Source: an uncultured Christensenellaceae bacterium
Lineage (GTDB): Bacteria > Bacillota > Clostridia > Christensenellales > CAG-314
Assembly: GCA_910586625.1 (NCBI GenBank)
Contig: CAJUIZ010000002.1
Span: 62,001 to 126,000 of the forward strand
Length of the DNA stretch: 64,000 nucleotides
Direction of reading: 5' to 3'
Shown here: piece by piece, positions 52,101 to 61,683 of the stretch
How positions within the stretch are numbered: the stretch's first letter is position 1
Layout of the letters: every line of letters starts with the position of its first letter
The notes under the pieces: model-generated
The model's input: the letters and a program-made list of their open reading frames with translations, nothing else
Told to the model about the DNA's origin: nothing
Database searches by the model: none
Program-made: the position numbers and the translations under genes

Positions 52101-54521
52101 CTATTTGCTTGTTAATTCGTAAATATCCAAAACAACACCGAAATACGGCGCTTTGTCCGAACCCGATTGAGAAGCGGCAGACATATAAACGCAAATCTTA
52201 TTGTGCTTATCTGTTGCCCAAGCAACTCCGTCCGTCGCAGGATCAAACGGCTTTTGAGTAGTACCGTCAAGTGTAAACATGTTTTGTCCGTCGGTAAACG
52301 CAAACAAATCGCCTGCTTGAAGAATAACCGGGAACATTTTAGCGTTATTTTGAACTGCGGCTCTCAAAGCAACCAAAGTATCGTTGTGCATTTTGAATTC
52401 TTCTACGATACCTTCGGCATTCTTGGTGGTAAACGAGCCGCAAACGTCAATCAAATTATTGCTGTTTCCGCTCATCAAATCGCCGGGGCTGCAAATAATC
52501 GCCGCTATAACGTTAACGTATTTTAAGCCGCCCTGCTCTTTAACTATCGTTTTACGGAAATTGCCCAATAACGTATTTAACGGACCGGTAAATTGTCCAA
52601 CCAAAGCCGTAGCGTTAAACGTTGCATACCAGCTTTCGTTACCGGTAGCGTAGGACTGCAAAACAGACTTGGTATCAACAGTCATATTGGCGCCTTCCGC
52701 GTCGGTGTGATTATCTTGAACGAAATGGTCATTGCCGTCGGAAAGAATAAATAACGGACCGCCCGCGCCGATAAGTTCGCTGTTTTCGATAGTTACCTTG
52801 GATCTCCACATAAAGCACATATTGCTGTATGCGTCGTACATTTTGCTGTTGATAATGTTAACGCCCGTTTTATCTCCGAAGGCGTCCACGACAATATTTG
52901 TGTAGAACCTGTCGGACAGGGTGTTACTGAAAGTCAAATGGTTGGAATAGCAGTTGACCATCATCATTCCCGCGGGAGTGCCGTTTTTCCTTTCGTCTTC
53001 GGATATATCATCCTTGGCGCAGTTACCCGTCATAGCGAGATTCTTGATATCGTACACGGCTTCGAGTCCGGCTGCGTCTTGGGTCATATGGATTTGGAAT
53101 ACCGACCAGTGAGGAATAGGATCGGACGGTTTACTGTCGCCGTTGTCACCCCAGTCTACTACAACGTCGAAATGACGTTCGCCTTCCTTATACGTCTTGG
53201 GAACGATAATACCGTTGTAGTTACCGGATATACTCACCTTGCAGGACGCGAACAATCCGTTTTGCATATTCGCTCCGATACCGGTTTCGGCAACGACATT
53301 GCTGTTTCCGATCATATCCTTGGTATAATTGGGATGCTGACTGTCGTTTAAGCCTTCTTTTAGAGAACCGTCAAGTTTGCTTTCGAGATTACTCAAACCT
53401 TTGATACTTGCAAGCGCGGTTGTATATTCCGTGTCGGTACTCGACCAGAAAAACGTTTCGGGCATTTGGTTGGCGTTCAATTCAAGCTGTTTGACGGCGG
53501 GCTTGCCTTGGTCGTCAACGCCCATTTTAGCCGTGTGCAGGATAACCCAGCTTACATTGCCTACGTATTCGTATAAATCTTTATCGTCGGCTTCCAAACG
53601 TACGGGCTTATTGCCGGCAGACAAATCGTATTTTTGCGTTGTAGCGTTAAAAGTAACTTCCGCGCCCCACAACGGAGCCCAAGCCTTCTTTTGCATATCG
53701 CACATGACAGATAAACCAAGTTGGTCGTACACGTTGTATCCGCCGTCTACGACAAGCAGCTCCACCGTGATAACGCTGTTGTCTTCTTCCAGCAAAGACA
53801 AATCGTATTCTTCGGCGTCGATGGCGATTTCCAGCTTGACGTATTTACCGGCAGCGCCTTGGGAAAACTTGTACGTATTGTCGTCGATGGCAACGAAATT
53901 TGCAAGGTCTTCTCCCGTAAGCTCTGTATAAGCTCCGTCCTTGGTGTTTTTGGAATATACCTTGGCGGTCGTCTTGACGTTGGTAACGGTAATGGTTTTG
54001 TGTTCGTCAAGATCCAAACCTGTAGCAGACGGACGGAAGATGAACTTGTTGACGTTACCCACTTCGTACGTTTCGCCCTTTACGCGGAACTCGGATCTGG
54101 CTTCTTCGCCTTGGCTTGCGGCGGATTTGGTTTTGTAGGCAGTATAAAACGTGGGTTCTATAAATGCACTGACCTGAATGTTGTCGTCGACAATACCGCC
54201 CTTGGCTTCCACCTTGATATTGACCGTTGTCGACTTGCCGCCGTAGGAAACGGTATAGGACGTGTTGCCTTCCTTGGACAAATCCGCCTTAGTTACGTTG
54301 GCTTTAAGTGCCTTGACAGTTTTGGTGTCGGATGTGTCGTCTTCGTAGGTTACCTTGATTAACAAAGAATCGTAATCGATTGCGTCGCCGACCTTGTACG
54401 AAGTGACGGGATCGACTACGGCGATTTCCTTGACTTGCTTATTATCGCAGGAAGCCATAACGGGTACGGCTACGGCAAGAATCATAACAAGCGCAAGAAT
54501 TACCGAAAATCTTTTTTTCAT
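52101..54521 (-). CDS. Lipoprotein with Ig-like domain and beta-helix-like body
   Basis: 806 residues, lipobox MASC (Cys25). Residues ~30-110 are a bacterial Ig-like domain of the group 3 kind (Y-K-V-G-D, VTYEDDTSDTKTV, YTVSYGGKSTTVNIKV). The remainder has the short strand-turn rhythm of a parallel beta-helix (VSISGNYNGIIVPK, IENSELIGAGGPLFIL, VNIINSKMYDAYSNM). No catalytic residues recognised. AAAGGAGAAA precedes the ATG. It follows the membrane-anchored gene by 67 bp and ends the ABC operon, so it may be the exported or surface-exposed partner. Confidence 0.8.
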   Translation of the reverse strand: MKKRFSVILALVMILAVAVPVMASCDNKQVKEIAVVDPVTSYKVGDAIDYDSLLIKVTYEDDTSDTKTVKALKANVTKADLSKEGNTSYTVSYGGKSTTVNIKVEAKGGIVDDNIQVSAFIEPTFYTAYKTKSAASQGEEARSEFRVKGETYEVGNVNKFIFRPSATGLDLDEHKTITVTNVKTTAKVYSKNTKDGAYTELTGEDLANFVAIDDNTYKFSQGAAGKYVKLEIAIDAEEYDLSLLEEDNSVITVELLVVDGGYNVYDQLGLSVMCDMQKKAWAPLWGAEVTFNATTQKYDLSAGNKPVRLEADDKDLYEYVGNVSWVILHTAKMGVDDQGKPAVKQLELNANQMPETFFWSSTDTEYTTALASIKGLSNLESKLDGSLKEGLNDSQHPNYTKDMIGNSNVVAETGIGANMQNGLFASCKVSISGNYNGIIVPKTYKEGERHFDVVVDWGDNGDSKPSDPIPHWSVFQIHMTQDAAGLEAVYDIKNLAMTGNCAKDDISEDERKNGTPAGMMMVNCYSNHLTFSNTLSDRFYTNIVVDAFGDKTGVNIINSKMYDAYSNMCFMWRSKVTIENSELIGAGGPLFILSDGNDHFVQDNHTDAEGANMTVDTKSVLQSYATGNESWYATFNATALVGQFTGPLNTLLGNFRKTIVKEQGGLKYVNVIAAIICSPGDLMSGNSNNLIDVCGSFTTKNAEGIVEEFKMHNDTLVALRAAVQNNAKMFPVILQAGDLFAFTDGQNMFTLDGTTQKPFDPATDGVAWATDKHNKICVYMSAASQSGSDKAPYFGVVLDIYELTSK

Positions 54522-54588
54522 TGCTATTTTCTCCTTATTTCATTATTTTAGCGTTTTAGTTCTATATAAACGTCTTACGACGGTTATT

Positions 54589-55020
54589 TTAGTTGTAGGG
54601 GTAAATCCAAAAGTCCATAGTCGGTCCCGAAGCAGAATCCTGCGCGCTGTACTGCAAATGTATTGCTCCCTTGCGTGTAAACACAATTGTGTTTCTGTCC
54701 GTAATGATTGCGGGCGGATTTTTGTCGGGCTGAACTATCGTAATCTTGATGTCCTTGTTAGTACAGTCGGCAGGGGTAAGCTCGTAATTTATTAAAACTT
54801 CCAAGCCTTCTTCGTAGGGCACAAGAACATAGTAACCGTTAGGGTCGATTTTTATTTCCAACTCCTGCGCGTTTGCGCTTTTTGTAACGACGGACGTAGG
54901 ACGGATTTCCTGAACGTACACTATTTTTTCATAGGGTACAGCACGTAAGCCGAATATTCCCACGACGAGAACCGATCCGAGAAAAACTATCAATAATACC
55001 AATATCGTAGATTTTTTCAT
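54589..55020 (-). CDS. Membrane-anchored extracytoplasmic protein
   Basis: 143 residues. One N-terminal membrane helix (ILVLLIVFLGSVLVVGIFGL), then ~115 residues of beta-rich domain outside the membrane (LEIKIDPNGYYVLVPYEEGLEVLI, IVFTRKGAIHLQYSAQDS). Four bases separate it from the permease gene, so it is probably an accessory subunit of the ABC system. Not recognised. Confidence 0.8.
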   Translation of the reverse strand: MKKSTILVLLIVFLGSVLVVGIFGLRAVPYEKIVYVQEIRPTSVVTKSANAQELEIKIDPNGYYVLVPYEEGLEVLINYELTPADCTNKDIKITIVQPDKNPPAIITDRNTIVFTRKGAIHLQYSAQDSASGPTMDFWIYPYN

Positions 55021-55023
55021 ACT

Positions 55024-56667
55024 CTAATTCTCCACAAAATAGTGCTTGATACGCGTTACGTACAGGTATATCCTTGCCGCCAAAAATACCGCGGCTATAA
55101 TAATACCCTTGACGATCGAGCTCGTCGTTCCGCGATCGGACAGGAAGTAGTACGCAAACGCGAAGAAAGCCGACAGCAAGAAGCCCACAATGGTAGCGTT
55201 ACGCTCGTTGGGACTGTCAAACTGCACGCCTACCGTCGCGTATTGGTCGGCGTATGAATGCATAACGTCCATTTCGGCGCACCATAACAAATGCGCTACT
55301 GACACAAACAGAGTGACCAAACCCATCATTACCAATTCGCCCTTGTCGGAAGATGATACGGTTACGGCGGTAATAACTACTGCGAAGGTGGACAGAACTA
55401 TTATCGCGATTCGCGGAGCGATTCTGCCCAGCAACGTATATATGGGGTTTTGCGGACGGGTTTTGATAATATTGCGCGCGTTGGCTTCCTTGCTGTATAC
55501 GGTAGCGTACTCGTTATTGAAAGCCACCGTTATAACCAGCATTACCAACAAATTGAACGTCTTGGTCATTACTTCGCCCGTATAGTTGGTGTTCATCGAA
55601 GCGTACAACTTATTAAGCAGCAGTATCGCTATCGCCGGCAGCGCCAACTGAACGATGGCGGACAGCACGTATCTGCCGCTGCGCACGTTCATTTGCAGCG
55701 TTTCCAACACCGGCGAAAGCTTTTTGTTGAATACCTTGTTATTTTTGGGCGGAACAACCATCTTTTCGAACTCGAACTGACGCGCTGCCATTCGGATAAA
55801 CAACGGCTTCGCAAGCAAATACGCCAATCCGAGCGCAACGGCAAGGCAAGCAAGCATAACGCCGAAATACGCAAAGGTATCGCCAGCAAACAGCTTGGAA
55901 CCGATACGCAGCGTACCGCCTACAATCATCAGGGTTAAACAGTAAAACGGATATAACGCCTTGGCAAAGCCGTTTAGAAAACGCTGTATTGACAAAAACA
56001 AGCTGCCCCAAGTACCCATTATGTTGATATTCGGCGGAATAACGCCGATAAGCGCGACGATGCCCCAAACAACCAAACCCGACGATACAAACATCAAGGA
56101 CAATTGCAGCCACTTAAACTGCTTTACAAACGTAGCCACAAACAAGGCGGGAATGCTTACGAGCGCGCCTATTACTACGGGAATCATCGAAATAAACGCA
56201 AAGCAGAATATCAACCACAAATAGTAGTACCACACCGCGCCGTTTATCATACCGTAGGCTATGAACATGGGCAGGGTAAAGGTAACGTTGCGCTTAAGCT
56301 CGAAAACGTAGTACAGTATTAGTTTGGAAAAAAACACAGTTGCCGAGCTTGCCGGCAAAGTAAGCAGCACGCGGTTATCCGCAGTCATATACAAAGCCTG
56401 AGTTAAGCCCACTATGCAGGTTACTACGGACATAAGCTGCATTACCGTAAACAGAACGTTAGCGACGGTATCGGGGATATAACCGCTCGGGTAGAATACT
56501 CCAAGCATATTGCAGACGAAAAATAACAGGTAGAACACCGCCGTTACCGCGACGAGCTTTACGACGGACAGCACTATCTTGAATATGAGTCCGCGTTTGC
56601 TCTTGACGAAAGACAGGTCCAGCTTGTCTTTGAGCTGCATCATAACAAGCGTTTTGAGTGCTTTCAT
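55024..56667 (-). CDS. ABC exporter-type permease, about 12 membrane segments
   Basis: 547 residues of mostly hydrophobic helices in two halves, joined by a cytoplasmic loop with FEKMVVPPKNNKVFNKKLSPVLET. There are no binding-protein permease EAA loops, so it is an ABC-2 or exporter-type permease of unknown substrate. The start overlaps the stop of the ATPase fusion gene (TAATG), meaning coupled translation and a matched subunit ratio. Similar large permeases in Clostridia are annotated only as putative ABC exporters. It probably works with the ATPase encoded just upstream. Confidence 0.8.
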   Translation of the reverse strand: MKALKTLVMMQLKDKLDLSFVKSKRGLIFKIVLSVVKLVAVTAVFYLLFFVCNMLGVFYPSGYIPDTVANVLFTVMQLMSVVTCIVGLTQALYMTADNRVLLTLPASSATVFFSKLILYYVFELKRNVTFTLPMFIAYGMINGAVWYYYLWLIFCFAFISMIPVVIGALVSIPALFVATFVKQFKWLQLSLMFVSSGLVVWGIVALIGVIPPNINIMGTWGSLFLSIQRFLNGFAKALYPFYCLTLMIVGGTLRIGSKLFAGDTFAYFGVMLACLAVALGLAYLLAKPLFIRMAARQFEFEKMVVPPKNNKVFNKKLSPVLETLQMNVRSGRYVLSAIVQLALPAIAILLLNKLYASMNTNYTGEVMTKTFNLLVMLVITVAFNNEYATVYSKEANARNIIKTRPQNPIYTLLGRIAPRIAIIVLSTFAVVITAVTVSSSDKGELVMMGLVTLFVSVAHLLWCAEMDVMHSYADQYATVGVQFDSPNERNATIVGFLLSAFFAFAYYFLSDRGTTSSIVKGIIIAAVFLAARIYLYVTRIKHYFVEN

Positions 56668-59144
56668 TACTCGGTTTTCTCCTTGTTATCCTTGGACTTT
56701 TTGCCGAAACGCTTGACCCTTGCAGGCTTGTCCGCAGCGTCGTTAAGCTTTACATCCGCTTCCACGGCGATAGGCGAAACTTCGCTTCCGTTAATTACGG
56801 ACATATAAAACGTTTCCAAGCTTTCTTCCGTACGTTCGATATCCGCAACGTCGCGTACGCACTGTATCTGCCCCTTGCGGATAATGGCGATTTTGTCGCA
56901 GATACGTTCCACTACGTCTATTATGTGACTGCTGAAAAATACTATATTGCCTTGGCTTGCGTGCAGCTTCATACATTCCTTAACTTGGAATATACTGTTG
57001 GGGTCCAAGCCCGTCAACGGCTCGTCCAATATCCATACCTTGGGGTTATGGATAAGCGCAGACATAATGGTAACTTTTTGCTTCATTCCGTGAGAGTACG
57101 TCCTGATTGGGTTATCGATTGCGGATTGGAACTCGAACAATTCGATAAATCGGTTAAGACGCTCGTCGCGGTCTTCCTTGCTTACGTTATAAAGGTCGGC
57201 TATATAGTTGATATATTCGCGCGCGGTAAGCTTTTCGTACAACGCATAATGGTCGGGAACGAAGCCTATCTGACGCTTGGCTTGAACGCTTTGCGTTTTT
57301 ACGTCGTAGCCGCACACTTCGATAGCGCCGTCGGTAATAGTTTGTATCCCTACGATACTTTTTATTATTGTAGACTTGCCTGCGCCGTTAGGCCCCAAAA
57401 AGCCGAATATCTCGCCGCCGTTAACTTCCAAACACGCGTCCTTGACGGCGTATACGTCGCTTTTGCCGTACCGCTTAGTAAAGTTTTTAAGTATCAGTTT
57501 GTTGTCGTTTTCCATATTGATAGGCTCCTCTATGCTTCTGCCGTCCAGCTTTATTTCCAACGCTAATCGGTCTACCTTGATTTTGCGGTTACGGGCGGCA
57601 ACGTCCTGCCAACCGCGTACGGCGTTATAACCCAACTCGTATATAAACCACATTCCGAACGACATTGCTATATACACGACGAAATACAGCGATTGATAAA
57701 CAGGATAATACACGAAGTGCAAATCCTTTATATCGAACTCCCACTTGATATTGCGCAGGTTTTCCGCCCAACTGCCCAACTTGTCGGCGACGAAGTCGCT
57801 GTTGATAAAGAAATAGTCCACGTTCGGATTGTAGTTGGTGAACCAACCGTTTAGTATCAGCATCAACACGTAATATGCGCCGAAGCCGATAAGCGAGTAA
57901 CAAAACTCCTTCCAACGCGGACGGCGGAATATACCCAGTCCGACTACAAGCAACGGCATAAAAAACGCCTGATAGTGATCGAAGAAAAATCCCACCGTGC
58001 CGGCTACGAGAACGGAACCGTTAAGATTTTCCAACCCGTAGTTCGGCATTGTTATCGCCAAAAACGCTCCCAATACGTTTATAAAGTAGGTAAAGTAAAA
58101 CACTCGTTTAGCCTTAAACGTCAAACACAGCGGCGTTACATACAGCGCGGTATTGCACAAATGCAGCGGCAGCGACGTCACCCATCCGTTGCCGACAAAA
58201 TCAACGAACTTGTGTGTAAGCATTATGCCGTTGAGCATTGCCAAGCTGTAATACAGCAAAACCATACGTTTAGTCTCGTACGACTTGTCGTTGAGCAGCA
58301 AATACAGCGTTACGGGGATAACTGCTATCGGGTAAATATACAAGCGATGGTAAAGATTGAGATCTATAACCTTCATCGCGTACTTTTCGGGATTTAACAG
58401 CAGCTGCGGCGCATAGTAGGGCATAGTACAAATAATTATGCCCAGCACCGCCAACACGGGCCACACCCAAGCAAGCTTTTCGCGGCGCGCTGTTAATTCC
58501 GCTTCGGAACGGCTTTGTGCAATTTCGTCTTCCGAACGACCTTCGGGAACGGTTATTTCCGACAACTCCGCTTCGGCGGCAGCGTTTGCGCCCGATACTG
58601 CGGCAAAGGTCTGTACGCCTACGGGATTATGCGCGGAACGCACCCGTTCGTATATCCACATAGCAAGTGCGAGAGCGGAATACGCCATACAAAAGCCCGT
58701 TTCCAACGCCATTACTACGCCGCGTGCGGTTACGGCAGTTAACGCCTGAGTTCCTTCGACGGCGAGAACATGATTGCCCATTCCCGCGAAGTTGACAAGA
58801 AATACCGCGACGAAGCAGCCCGCAAACAAGTCCAAATATTTGACGCGCTTGCGGAAAAACGGATACAGACACAGGAACAGCTCGCCCGCAAAGCCCAACC
58901 AAATTTGCATTAAACCGAAAACCAATTGGGCCTGACTGCCGAACCCGCGTGAAACCGTAAGGTTAATTATGCCGTCGATATTTTCTCTGCCGCTGCAATA
59001 ACGATAAATATACATCGCGCCAAGCACAACCGACAAAACTCGGAATATTAAATTCAAATGTTTGTTGGCAAACTTATACAGCACGACTCCTGCCGCAGCC
59101 GTCACCGCAAATATTAAAGTTGCCGCAATGAAATAAACTGTCAT
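56667..59144 (-). CDS. YwaF-like membrane protein fused to an ABC ATPase
   Basis: 825 residues from the ATG at 59144 (GGTGGA upstream); a TTG 45 bases earlier is also in frame. Residues ~1-530 are membrane protein with about a dozen helices, including the YwaF/TIGR02206-type LPLHLCNTAL motif, plus a polar loop (~190-225). From residue ~544 it is a complete ABC ATPase: Walker A GPNGAGKST, Q-loop, signature YSHGMKQK, Walker B VWILDEP, H-loop SSHI. The fusion is unusual: ATPases of this exporter class are normally separate. A ribosome site with in-frame ATG at 57515 precedes the ATPase domain, so a free ATPase may also be made. First gene of the operon with permease, anchored protein and lipoprotein. 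Confidence 0.88.
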   Translation of the reverse strand: MTVYFIAATLIFAVTAAAGVVLYKFANKHLNLIFRVLSVVLGAMYIYRYCSGRENIDGIINLTVSRGFGSQAQLVFGLMQIWLGFAGELFLCLYPFFRKRVKYLDLFAGCFVAVFLVNFAGMGNHVLAVEGTQALTAVTARGVVMALETGFCMAYSALALAMWIYERVRSAHNPVGVQTFAAVSGANAAAEAELSEITVPEGRSEDEIAQSRSEAELTARREKLAWVWPVLAVLGIIICTMPYYAPQLLLNPEKYAMKVIDLNLYHRLYIYPIAVIPVTLYLLLNDKSYETKRMVLLYYSLAMLNGIMLTHKFVDFVGNGWVTSLPLHLCNTALYVTPLCLTFKAKRVFYFTYFINVLGAFLAITMPNYGLENLNGSVLVAGTVGFFFDHYQAFFMPLLVVGLGIFRRPRWKEFCYSLIGFGAYYVLMLILNGWFTNYNPNVDYFFINSDFVADKLGSWAENLRNIKWEFDIKDLHFVYYPVYQSLYFVVYIAMSFGMWFIYELGYNAVRGWQDVAARNRKIKVDRLALEIKLDGRSIEEPINMENDNKLILKNFTKRYGKSDVYAVKDACLEVNGGEIFGFLGPNGAGKSTIIKSIVGIQTITDGAIEVCGYDVKTQSVQAKRQIGFVPDHYALYEKLTAREYINYIADLYNVSKEDRDERLNRFIELFEFQSAIDNPIRTYSHGMKQKVTIMSALIHNPKVWILDEPLTGLDPNSIFQVKECMKLHASQGNIVFFSSHIIDVVERICDKIAIIRKGQIQCVRDVADIERTEESLETFYMSVINGSEVSPIAVEADVKLNDAADKPARVKRFGKKSKDNKEKTE
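57513..57531 (-). promoter_or_regulatory. Internal ribosome site and start codon for a free ATPase
   Basis: Minus strand: AGAGGAG (57525-57531), 9 bases, ATG (57513-57515), in frame. Translation from here would give a 282-residue ATPase beginning MENDNKLILKNFTK, the normal length and start of a stand-alone ABC ATPase. Confidence 0.6.
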
Positions 59145-59349
59145 TATCCACCGTCGAAAAATAGCATTAAAAAAATCCGTTGAAGTCAATTACATTATTG
59201 ACAAAAAAACGGATTAACTTGCACGGTTGTCAAAAGGCGACCGACAGTACGTCGGTGATATGCCGTCGTAAAAACCGTCAACTTCTCTTACGAAAACCGA
59301 CTTGTTTACGACGCGCCGAAAGACGCTTGGACAACCTGATATTTAATTG

Positions 59350-59808
59350 TTATGCCAAAAAGGATACGTTAAGCTTGTAAGAAAATACGGGTGCGTCAAA
59401 AGACGAACGCATTTCTACGTTCTTGTTAACGCGTAACGATTGACGGTTCCGCTTAGAACCCCCCCCCAGACCGATTAACCTGACGAAAAGACCGACACTA
59501 CAAACAAAAGCGATAGCAACCAACAAGTAGCTGATTTTACTTTGATAAAACAGCAGCAAATAAATAAACAAATCCTGCGAAGCAAGCCCCCGTATGCCTT
59601 CCATAACCAAGCGGAAGGTCTCGATGGACATACTCTTGCGAATGTTAAACAAAAACGAAACTATTACGTTGCAAACTATATACAGACAGAGCACAGCAAA
59701 AAACTTGGCAAAACTCCTAACTTTTCTGCCAAATAATTTCGCTTTCTTATCAAATTGCGCGAAGTTGTCGTTCATAGTAGAACATACTTCGTAAGATAAG
59801 TACTGCAT
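59350..59808 (-). CDS. Small membrane protein with a G9 tract
   Basis: 152 residues with about three hydrophobic segments (FFAVLCLYIVCNVIVSFLF, LFIYLLLFYQ, YLLVAIAFVCSVGLFV). CAGGAG seven bases before the ATG. Nine consecutive G (59459-59467 on the minus strand) encode part of LGLGGGS near residue 115; gain or loss of one G would change the last ~35 residues. Function unknown. Stands alone between the ABC operon and the carboxypeptidase gene. Confidence 0.7.
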   Translation of the reverse strand: MQYLSYEVCSTMNDNFAQFDKKAKLFGRKVRSFAKFFAVLCLYIVCNVIVSFLFNIRKSMSIETFRLVMEGIRGLASQDLFIYLLLFYQSKISYLLVAIAFVCSVGLFVRLIGLGGGSKRNRQSLRVNKNVEMRSSFDAPVFSYKLNVSFLA

Positions 59809-59999
59809 AATGCTCCTGTGTTCTAATTACAACAAAACTATTGCAAATAGTATCAATATTTTAACACAACGAGCACGTATGTCAACAAAATTAAAACGTT
59901 TTGCGAAAAATTAACGTTAACATTTCCGTATTAACGCCAATTTTCGCCATAATTTACCCCAAAACCGAAAATTTTACACAGATTAACTTTCCAAAAACG

Positions 60000-60896
60000 C
60001 TATTCGAATACGTCGTCGGAAAGCTGCAAGCTGTCTACGTCCGACTTGTCCTTGACCACGGTATTTAACAGCCGCCGCGGAAGATCTTCGTTTTGCCGCA
60101 CTATTTCGCCCAACTGCGAATACGGGAACGGATGAGAATACTTGTCCGCGCCCACTTCGATTGTAAAGGCGGGGATATGCAGCTTTTCTACGCACCAGTC
60201 CTTGTAGCCGCCGACGCTGCCATGTATTTCCCGCACGGCATATCCCGTGTATCTTCCGATAGATTCGGCATAACGCTTATCGCGGGCACGTCGGTGAGAC
60301 GTCTGCCCGAACTCCCAGTACACTTCTTCGCCTTTTAAGTGATACGACAGCGTTACGCAGGGGTTGACGCGTTCGGTAAATTCCGCAAGCGCGCGCGACT
60401 CCGCCGCGGAAAAAGGCTCCTTGCCGACATAATTTTGAGATGACTTGAAAAATTCGTTTTGATCTCCTTCGCCCCACTTTGCGTCGAAGTTGACGTTTAG
60501 GTCCACGCCGTCTATATTGGCTTTCCACAATGAAAAGTCCGCCGAACCGTTGATGGCGAGCAGATTGCTCTTGCGCTCCTTATCTTCTATAAAGCCGACG
60601 CCTTCTTGGCAGAGCCGTACGCCGTCGGGGTTGGTCATAGGAATAAAATATATACCCCCGTCTAACTTTAACTGCGGATTCTTGACAAGATACTTGGCAA
60701 GACACACCACCAAGAGAGCGGTAAGGTGTTCGCGTGCGTGCATAGCACCCTGTACTATCGCGTAATTTCCGTTTTTGCTGCCAACGAATATATACGGAAT
60801 GGACTGACGGAGCTCGCTTTCGCCTATCGTCCCCGTTTCAACCCCCGCGCTGCAAAATCGTTCCACTTCGGCAAGTAAATCGTCGTACTTAAACAA
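60000..60896 (-). CDS. M14-family zinc carboxypeptidase
   Basis: 298 residues from a TTG at 60896 that has AGGAG seven bases upstream; the frame is open 20 codons further without a ribosome site. Zinc ligands H53 and E56 are in AMHAREH, the third His in LSYHLKGEEVYWEF, and the catalytic Glu in FTIEVGADKYSHPFP. MTNPDGV matches the conserved PxxNPDG block. No signal peptide, so it should be cytoplasmic. Relatives include gamma-D-glutamyl-meso-diaminopimelate peptidases used in spore or wall turnover, which is the likeliest role; peptide trimming is the alternative. Confidence 0.88.
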   Translation of the reverse strand: MFKYDDLLAEVERFCSAGVETGTIGESELRQSIPYIFVGSKNGNYAIVQGAMHAREHLTALLVVCLAKYLVKNPQLKLDGGIYFIPMTNPDGVRLCQEGVGFIEDKERKSNLLAINGSADFSLWKANIDGVDLNVNFDAKWGEGDQNEFFKSSQNYVGKEPFSAAESRALAEFTERVNPCVTLSYHLKGEEVYWEFGQTSHRRARDKRYAESIGRYTGYAVREIHGSVGGYKDWCVEKLHIPAFTIEVGADKYSHPFPYSQLGEIVRQNEDLPRRLLNTVVKDKSDVDSLQLSDDVFE

Positions 60897-61031
60897 ATAA
60901 ATAACTCCTGATATAACGGTAATACTACGATATGCCGAATAATCGGCAAAACGCACAAAAACGCGAATATAATACGAAAAATTCCTTAAAAGCGTAAAAC
61001 AAATGGTTTTTTAACTATTTTCTCCACAATA

Positions 61032-61060
61032 TTGACATAATCCGCAGAAAAAAGTATAAT
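61032..61060 (+). promoter_or_regulatory. Full-consensus promoter of the 100-residue membrane protein gene
   Basis: TTGACA (61032-61037), 17-base spacer, TATAAT (61055-61060): exact sigma-A consensus, the strongest promoter in the window. The gene starts about 107 bases later, leaving a leader of ~100 nt with modest hairpin potential. Confidence 0.9.
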
Positions 61061-61166
61061 AATGATAACGATTGCAAGCTTTATCGAAGCCGTCGTTCGC
61101 CGTCGGTAACGCGAGCGCATAAACTCTGCGGTCGTCAATGTACATTTTACAATAAGGAGACGGAAC

Positions 61167-61469
61167 ATGACCACCTTTGAAAAAACCGAAATCGAAAAAT
61201 TAGACTCCAAATACCGCCCCATAGGAGCATGGGGATACTTCGGCTACAATATTTTGTTCAGCCTACCTTTGGTAGGATTTATATGTTTGTTGGTATTCTG
61301 CTTTTCCGATTCCAACATAAACAGGCGCAGTTATGCGAGAAGTTTCTTCTGCGCGGCGTTACTGGCGTTGATTGTTGTAGGATTGATAATAGGAGTTATG
61401 ATAGCTTCCGGTTCGTTTGCGGCGATTATAGAACAGATAAAAAACGCAATGCAACAGCCGCAAGGTTAA
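61167..61469 (+). CDS. Small two-helix membrane protein
   Basis: 100 residues. AAGGAGACGG precedes the ATG. Two membrane segments (GYNILFSLPLVGFICLLVFCF and AALLALIVVGLIIGVMIASG) are separated by a basic loop (NINRRSYARSFF), and the tail ends in QQPQG. It is like small membrane proteins of Clostridia with no assigned role. One of the few plus-strand genes outside the island, with its own consensus promoter and terminator, so probably highly expressed. Confidence 0.85.
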   Translation: MTTFEKTEIEKLDSKYRPIGAWGYFGYNILFSLPLVGFICLLVFCFSDSNINRRSYARSFFCAALLALIVVGLIIGVMIASGSFAAIIEQIKNAMQQPQG

Positions 61470-61495
61470 TAAATTGTAAATTATATCAGTAGCCA

Positions 61496-61532
61496 AACGG
61501 CGTGAAAACAACAAGTTTTCACGCCGTTTTTT
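61496..61532 (+). terminator. Terminator of the small membrane protein gene
   Basis: AACGGCGTGAAAA pairs with TTTTCACGCCGTT, then TTTT. 13-bp perfect stem. Confidence 0.92.
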
Positions 61533-61539
61533 ACAAGGT

Positions 61540-61577
61540 TTCGCTAAGCCGGACTTCTCCACTTCGGTCGAAGTGAC
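61540..61577. repeat. Dispersed repeat, degenerate copy
   Basis: TTCGCTAAGCCGGACTTCTC then CACTTCGGTCGAAGTGACG: a diverged copy of the 51961-51999 element. Confidence 0.5.
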
Positions 61578-61683
61578 GTATAGGAACCGACAAGGCCCTA
61601 CTACGTTAACGCTTGACACTTAAAGCGAGTTAGTACCGTTTTTACGCCTATGAGCCTACAATCAAATCGAAGTAAAAACGTAC

